A stretch of 24,070 nt of DNA from Smittium culicis (Eukaryota > Kickxellomycota > Harpellomycetes > Harpellales > Legeriomycetaceae): positions 1-24,070 of the forward strand of contig LSSN01001850.1 in NCBI GenBank assembly GCA_001970855.1. Reading direction: 5' to 3'. How positions within the stretch are numbered: the first letter of the stretch is position 1; every line of letters begins with the position of its first letter. The position numbers were made by a program, and so were the translations under genes. Of the stretch, positions 20,104-24,070 are shown piece after piece. The notes under the pieces were generated by a model. It was not told where the DNA came from. It worked only from the letters and a program-made list of their open reading frames with translations, and searched no databases.

Positions 20104-20298
20104 ATGACCTCTCTTGAAATTATGAATTCGAAAATTTATACAGACTATTTAGAATCTGGCTCTATGGATGAAATATTTTCTATTGATTCAGATATAAATT
20201 TAGACGCAGACTATCTTTCTACTGACGATCTTTTTAAGCTCGAGGAATGTCCTCAATCAAAATTAATTTCAAAAACAATATATACATTTGCTCTTTAA
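20104..20298 (+). CDS. small acidic hypothetical protein, 64 aa
   Basis: An ATG with A at -3 (agcATGa) opens 64 codons to a TAA at 20296-20298; in-frame stops lie just upstream, so this is the only possible start. The first 50 residues are strongly acidic and low in basic residues (DYLESGSMDEIFSIDSDINL, then DADYLSTDDLFKLEECP), giving a low isoelectric point; the tail is neutral. There is no signal peptide, membrane span or known motif. It follows the open frame ending at 20038 by 65 bases on the same strand, so a spliced or broken single gene is conceivable. The skewed, non-random acidity is the main argument for reality; the length is not significant. Confidence 0.22.
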   Translation: MTSLEIMNSKIYTDYLESGSMDEIFSIDSDINLDADYLSTDDLFKLEECPQSKLISKTIYTFAL

Positions 20299-20988
20299 CC
20301 CCCTTGCAAATTCGTATATTATCGCTTTTTTCTACCTTTTTTGTTAGGCTGTATTTTTTTATAGGATATGTGCTACGACAGATTTGAGTTGCTTCATGAA
20401 TTATTTATTTCGTTTATTACTCTTACGAAAATCTAGGTAGTAGTATATCACTTGATAATATACATTCTCGGTCCATTTGTTCAAAGAAAAAATCGCCTCA
20501 TTTTATTAGAAATCAAGTTAATATCTGATCATCATTGCCACTATCATAAGCTCGCAAATATTATTTAGCAAATTAAAAAGGAATGTTATTTTTTTCTATA
20601 AAGGACATAAAATATAACCCATATTTAGGGGGGTTCTAAAAAGCATCCAAGCCGATTATTGAAATCATTTAAATGGTAAGTATTTTTAGTGCTTTCAAAA
20701 TAATAGAGGACCTACTCATGAATATAATAATGCTACTTGTAACAATATATAGACCTTTAATGATTAGCTTTTAACTAATCCAGGAATTGAAACGTAACGA
20801 TACAAAGTAAAATTAACTCGAATTTAACTATTGACATACCACTTACCAGATATGAATTAAAGCTCCATTGGCCGCTTTCTTTGATTTATTACAATATAGT
20901 AATATATCAAAATACCCAGAAACTTGTACTTCTTTTTTTTTCTGTTTTATGCAAAATTTTTGAGCTGTAGCAAAAACTATAAGCTGGT
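20299..20988. other. gene-free block
   Basis: No gene, repeat array or RNA was recognised. A G6 run lies at 20629-20634. Confidence 0.55.
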
Positions 20989-21171
20989 ATGCTATTATCG
21001 CTAAGTTCGGAAAACTTTTCGATTATTTTTGTTTTCGATTACCGCCTTGAAAAGAAAAAATCATTTGACGCACAGTATATATGTGACGAAGAGATTTCCT
21101 TTATTAAATCTTTAGAGATTCTAAAATTCTTTGATGAACTTGAACTAATTCCTGTCATTTTTAGATCATAA
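20989..21171 (+). CDS. small hypothetical open frame, 60 aa
   Basis: An ATG at 20989, with an in-frame TAA nine bases upstream (20980-20982), opens 60 codons to a TAA at 21169-21171. The sequence has a hydrophobic start (MLLSLSSENFSIIFVFDY), a basic patch (RLEKKK) and an acidic, Leu/Ile/Phe-rich second half (DEEISFIKSLEILKFFDELE) that could form an amphipathic helix. No family is recognised. Its length is within chance expectation for this DNA. Confidence 0.15.
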   Translation: MLLSLSSENFSIIFVFDYRLEKKKSFDAQYICDEEISFIKSLEILKFFDELELIPVIFRS

Positions 21172-22072
21172 TCTGTATGCCAGCTCGCTCGCACATTTCA
21201 ATACTTTTCGCTAAGATTACCTAGTGATACAATATACCCAAGATATCTTTTACAACCCATTATATAAAGTAACAGCCGATTAATTATCATTCGCCCTATA
21301 TCGATGCTAGCTACAAGGTAAATTTCAATCCCAATTGAATATTTTCCTTTCTCAATTCTGAATATACGAATCAACTATTCTGATCCAATATAATCTGATA
21401 ACCAAAAAAACAATACGGCAATAAATCGAGTTATTTCAATCTTTGATAGCTTTATATCTACGCCTTGTGAACCATTGATAAAAATATTTAAATCTTATTA
21501 TCAAATTTATTCTAGGTAGAGGTGAGTTTCTGGACGGCTGCTATATGATCTCGGCTATTTTCAGCACATATATGAAAGCCTAGATACGAATATTCACGAA
21601 TTCATGGGTAAAGATTGTTTTGTATATTACAGTTTAATTGGATCTTTATCAACTACTCCTACATTTTTTTATTTCCCAATGTTTTTTCCTAACGAAGTTA
21701 TCTCAAGTAAAACACATTTTAGACCAAAGACTTATCATATATACCAATCAATTTAAAATTCTCAAATTTGTGGCATTGTATCAATAGCTTCCGAATCATG
21801 TCTTTAATGGCTGATAGAATCACGTCTGTTATTGAAATATTCCAATCAAGAATTTATACTGCGAGTTAAGTTTGTATCAAGATCCTACTCCTCCCAGTTT
21901 GTTAGTATGAAACTAGTTGAACCCGATCATTTGAAGAATTTCCTGTAATTTTTAACTCTAAAATTCAAATCAACAAATATTCCATTTTGTAGAGGCACAA
22001 CGAGGATTTTACTATAACAGTATAACTACATTTCTCGCTAGAAGTAATAGTCATCATGGCCTAACCTTGTGA
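21172..22072. other. gene-free block
   Basis: Mixed-composition DNA without an open frame of note, repeat or RNA gene that I can support. Confidence 0.55.
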
Positions 22073-22174
22073 CGTATATTTGTTCAAAAATGCAGTCAAA
22101 TGGTTTTACAATCTGAAGGGTGCAAGGATGAGTTATCTTGTGGGTATAATAGCGATAATAGTTCACATGAGTAA
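22073..22174 (+). pseudogene. short Cys-containing coding-like patch, 33 codons
   Basis: A frame between TGA (22070-22072) and TAA (22172-22174) reads RIFVQKCSQMVLQSEGCK then DELSCGYNSDNSSHE. An ATG at 22100 would give 24 residues. Three cysteines, several Gly/Ser/Asp/Glu and few Ile/Asn/Lys/Phe make it unlike the background. It is too short to call a gene and may be an exon or relic. Confidence 0.15.
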
Positions 22175-24070
22175 TCGATAGGCCCTGAATTAGTTATTGC
22201 AGCTGAGAACTGTTAATCTAGATTGAATAAATAATCTAACGATAGCCAAGATTAATTATTAGTCTTGGATTCCGCACACCAAGTAGGTTGAGGAAACTTT
22301 AATTTCACAAATTTAACTATTTTAAAGATTTTATCGAATTCTTTCTTTGAAAACAAGAGTTTAATTGATATATTAGGATTGTGCGAAAAATCTCTCGGCT
22401 CTGTTAATAGAGTACTATCATCTTTGATCGTAGGTTTGAATGAATAATCTCCTGATGGAGAATTGATAGAAACTAATTAGAAACTGGTATATTGTCTAAC
22501 TATGACTACATATTCTTAATTTACAACTATTCAAATTATTGTAATGTTGTTCATTTTGAGCACACCTATAGTATTCTGAGAGTTATCTGCTACTTCAGCT
22601 ATTAGTATTTTAAAAATTATAAAATTTTACCTATATGAAGTATAATTATATTTTGAATTCTAAAATCTCAAAAAATCTTTAAGAATATTCTAGGAATCAT
22701 GGAGCCCAAATTTTTCTGCTTAATCGAAATGTTAATCTTGTTTACCTTGAAAGCGTATATTATACACTTTTATATCCTTCTAAAAAATATAAGTTTGTCC
22801 TTGGTATTCTGAAATCTGATTTTACTTGCTTAGGGGATCCATTATATGTTTTCGATTTAAATCAAAAATTAGTTATCGCATATTAGAATATATTAGCTAT
22901 CTTGAATCTTCTTTAGCAAATTTCACATCAGCTGCGATACGTTAGATTATCGATTTAAATACCACTCGCTATCCACACTATTACCAGATATCGATCCTTC
23001 CTTAAAACGAATTTGATTGTGATTAGCTATATTCTAAAATTACAGGAATTTATCTTTTGGATTCAAAATATACAGTAAAGCTTGTTGCATTACGACACTA
23101 GACTCACTCGCATTACAAAAAAAATTTTCTGATAGACATTCTGTCTTGAGATCCTATATACAGTATTATAAATAATGATAAAACGATTCGCTATACTATG
23201 ATGCTTCTTACTTCTATCTAAGATTGAAATGGCTTGCGCGAAATATAGGCGTTTTTTACAGTTTATTTTACCAAATTGAAAATATTTATTTTCTCACACG
23301 CATACATCAATAACGGACGAAAGCAATGAAGGTTAGGATTAGAGATTCGCTGACCACATATTCCTGGGAGCGAAAATCTCATTTCGGAAACACTCGATTT
23401 TTTTAGCATAACCTGAGATAAATATGTTCAAAATTTTAATTTTGAAGTTTAGGCTTATCATAATCTTTTTCATGATTATCGGGGGATAGTCAAACCGATT
23501 TTTCCTACTTTAGGATAAGTGCCTATGATTTATTCACAATCAAATATTTAAACGTAAAAATCATCTGATAATTTTTATAACATATTCATTACTCTAATCT
23601 GTTCTTTTCTCATCACTACTTGCTACTTAACGTAACCAGTATTCTTGAATCATTATTAGATAATACCATACTGACTGGTGGTTTGGCCTTAATTCTTTTA
23701 GGTACGTAGTCATTAAACTGATACTTTAATTTACTTTAAATGAAAATTTTTTTACGAGCTGCATAAACTACTCTCTCTCCATTAGAAAAGTTTTTCTTGG
23801 GCGAGCCAATAGGATTAGAGAATCTATAAAATTTTATTTCTTATCTACTACTCACTTTTTTTGAACGCTCTTACTAAATAAAATTAACTATAACCATTGA
23901 AAACGTAGTCTATCTATTTAATATATTAATTCAACTTTGTTTTCCTTGCCAAGAGCTACATTTTGGTATAAGTTTGGTCTCTGTAGACAAAGTTTAGCTA
24001 TTTCAATTGAATTGTAAGTGCCCAAGTTTGGTGCACGATTTTAATTAGCTAAATCGAAAAAAAAAAAAAG
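22175..24070. other. gene-free block to the window edge
   Basis: No gene, RNA or repeat array was recognised on either strand. The final 13 bases before the last G (24057-24069) are an A13 run, which may be a simple homopolymer or the start of something beyond the edge. Confidence 0.55.

Noticed and set aside
24057..24069. A13 run as a polyA tail of a retrocopy
   Set aside because: No open frame or LINE-like sequence precedes it; a homopolymer is sufficient explanation.

Overview
This window is almost entirely non-coding, very AT-rich eukaryotic DNA, most likely an AT-rich, repeat-derived block in a fungal genome. The one securely identified gene is the 3' end of a Ty3/gypsy LTR retrotransposon at the left edge. 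Its integrase tail (a GPY/F-type domain, RWNGPY...LRELDGT) most resembles elements of filamentous fungi, and I infer an ascomycete. No rRNA, tRNA, CRISPR array, bacterial-style operon or intact host gene was seen.

Layout. (1) 1-646: end of the retrotransposon, made of the integrase C-terminus (2-268), a polypurine tract (278-290) and a complete 3' LTR (291-646). The LTR is bounded by an exact 8-bp inverted repeat, TGTCGTAG/CTACGACA, and carries a TATA box, a 24-bp palindrome, an A22 tract and polyadenylation-type signals. (2) 647 to about 17,300: extremely AT-rich DNA (a sampled line at 3241-3300 is about 17% G+C) with no believable gene. It holds short tandem duplications, hairpins, homopolymers, and a few GC-richer islands that may be relics: a possible transposon with 11-bp terminal inverted repeats 3.5 kb apart (2979-6502), an LTR-like end on the minus strand at 13131, and coding-like patches at 8955-9053 and 14816-14950. 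(3) 17,351-17,590: an 8-bp (agtctctc) minisatellite that passes, in perfect phase, into three 24-bp units. (4) About 17,600-24,070: still gene-poor but visibly less AT-rich (a sampled line at 18181-18240 is about 45% G+C). It has scattered stop-free stretches of 34-92 codons and a CAGGGCTCA-type terminus attached to a near-perfect palindrome.

Apart from the integrase tail, no open frame here exceeds what random AT-rich sequence would give. With about 20% G+C, stops occur roughly every 10-11 codons, so about ten stop-free runs of 60 codons or more are expected by chance over six frames of 24 kb. The remaining open frames are therefore listed with low confidence, and none is given a function. 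There is no sign of genes working together. The useful content of the window is the retroelement end and the architecture of the repeats.
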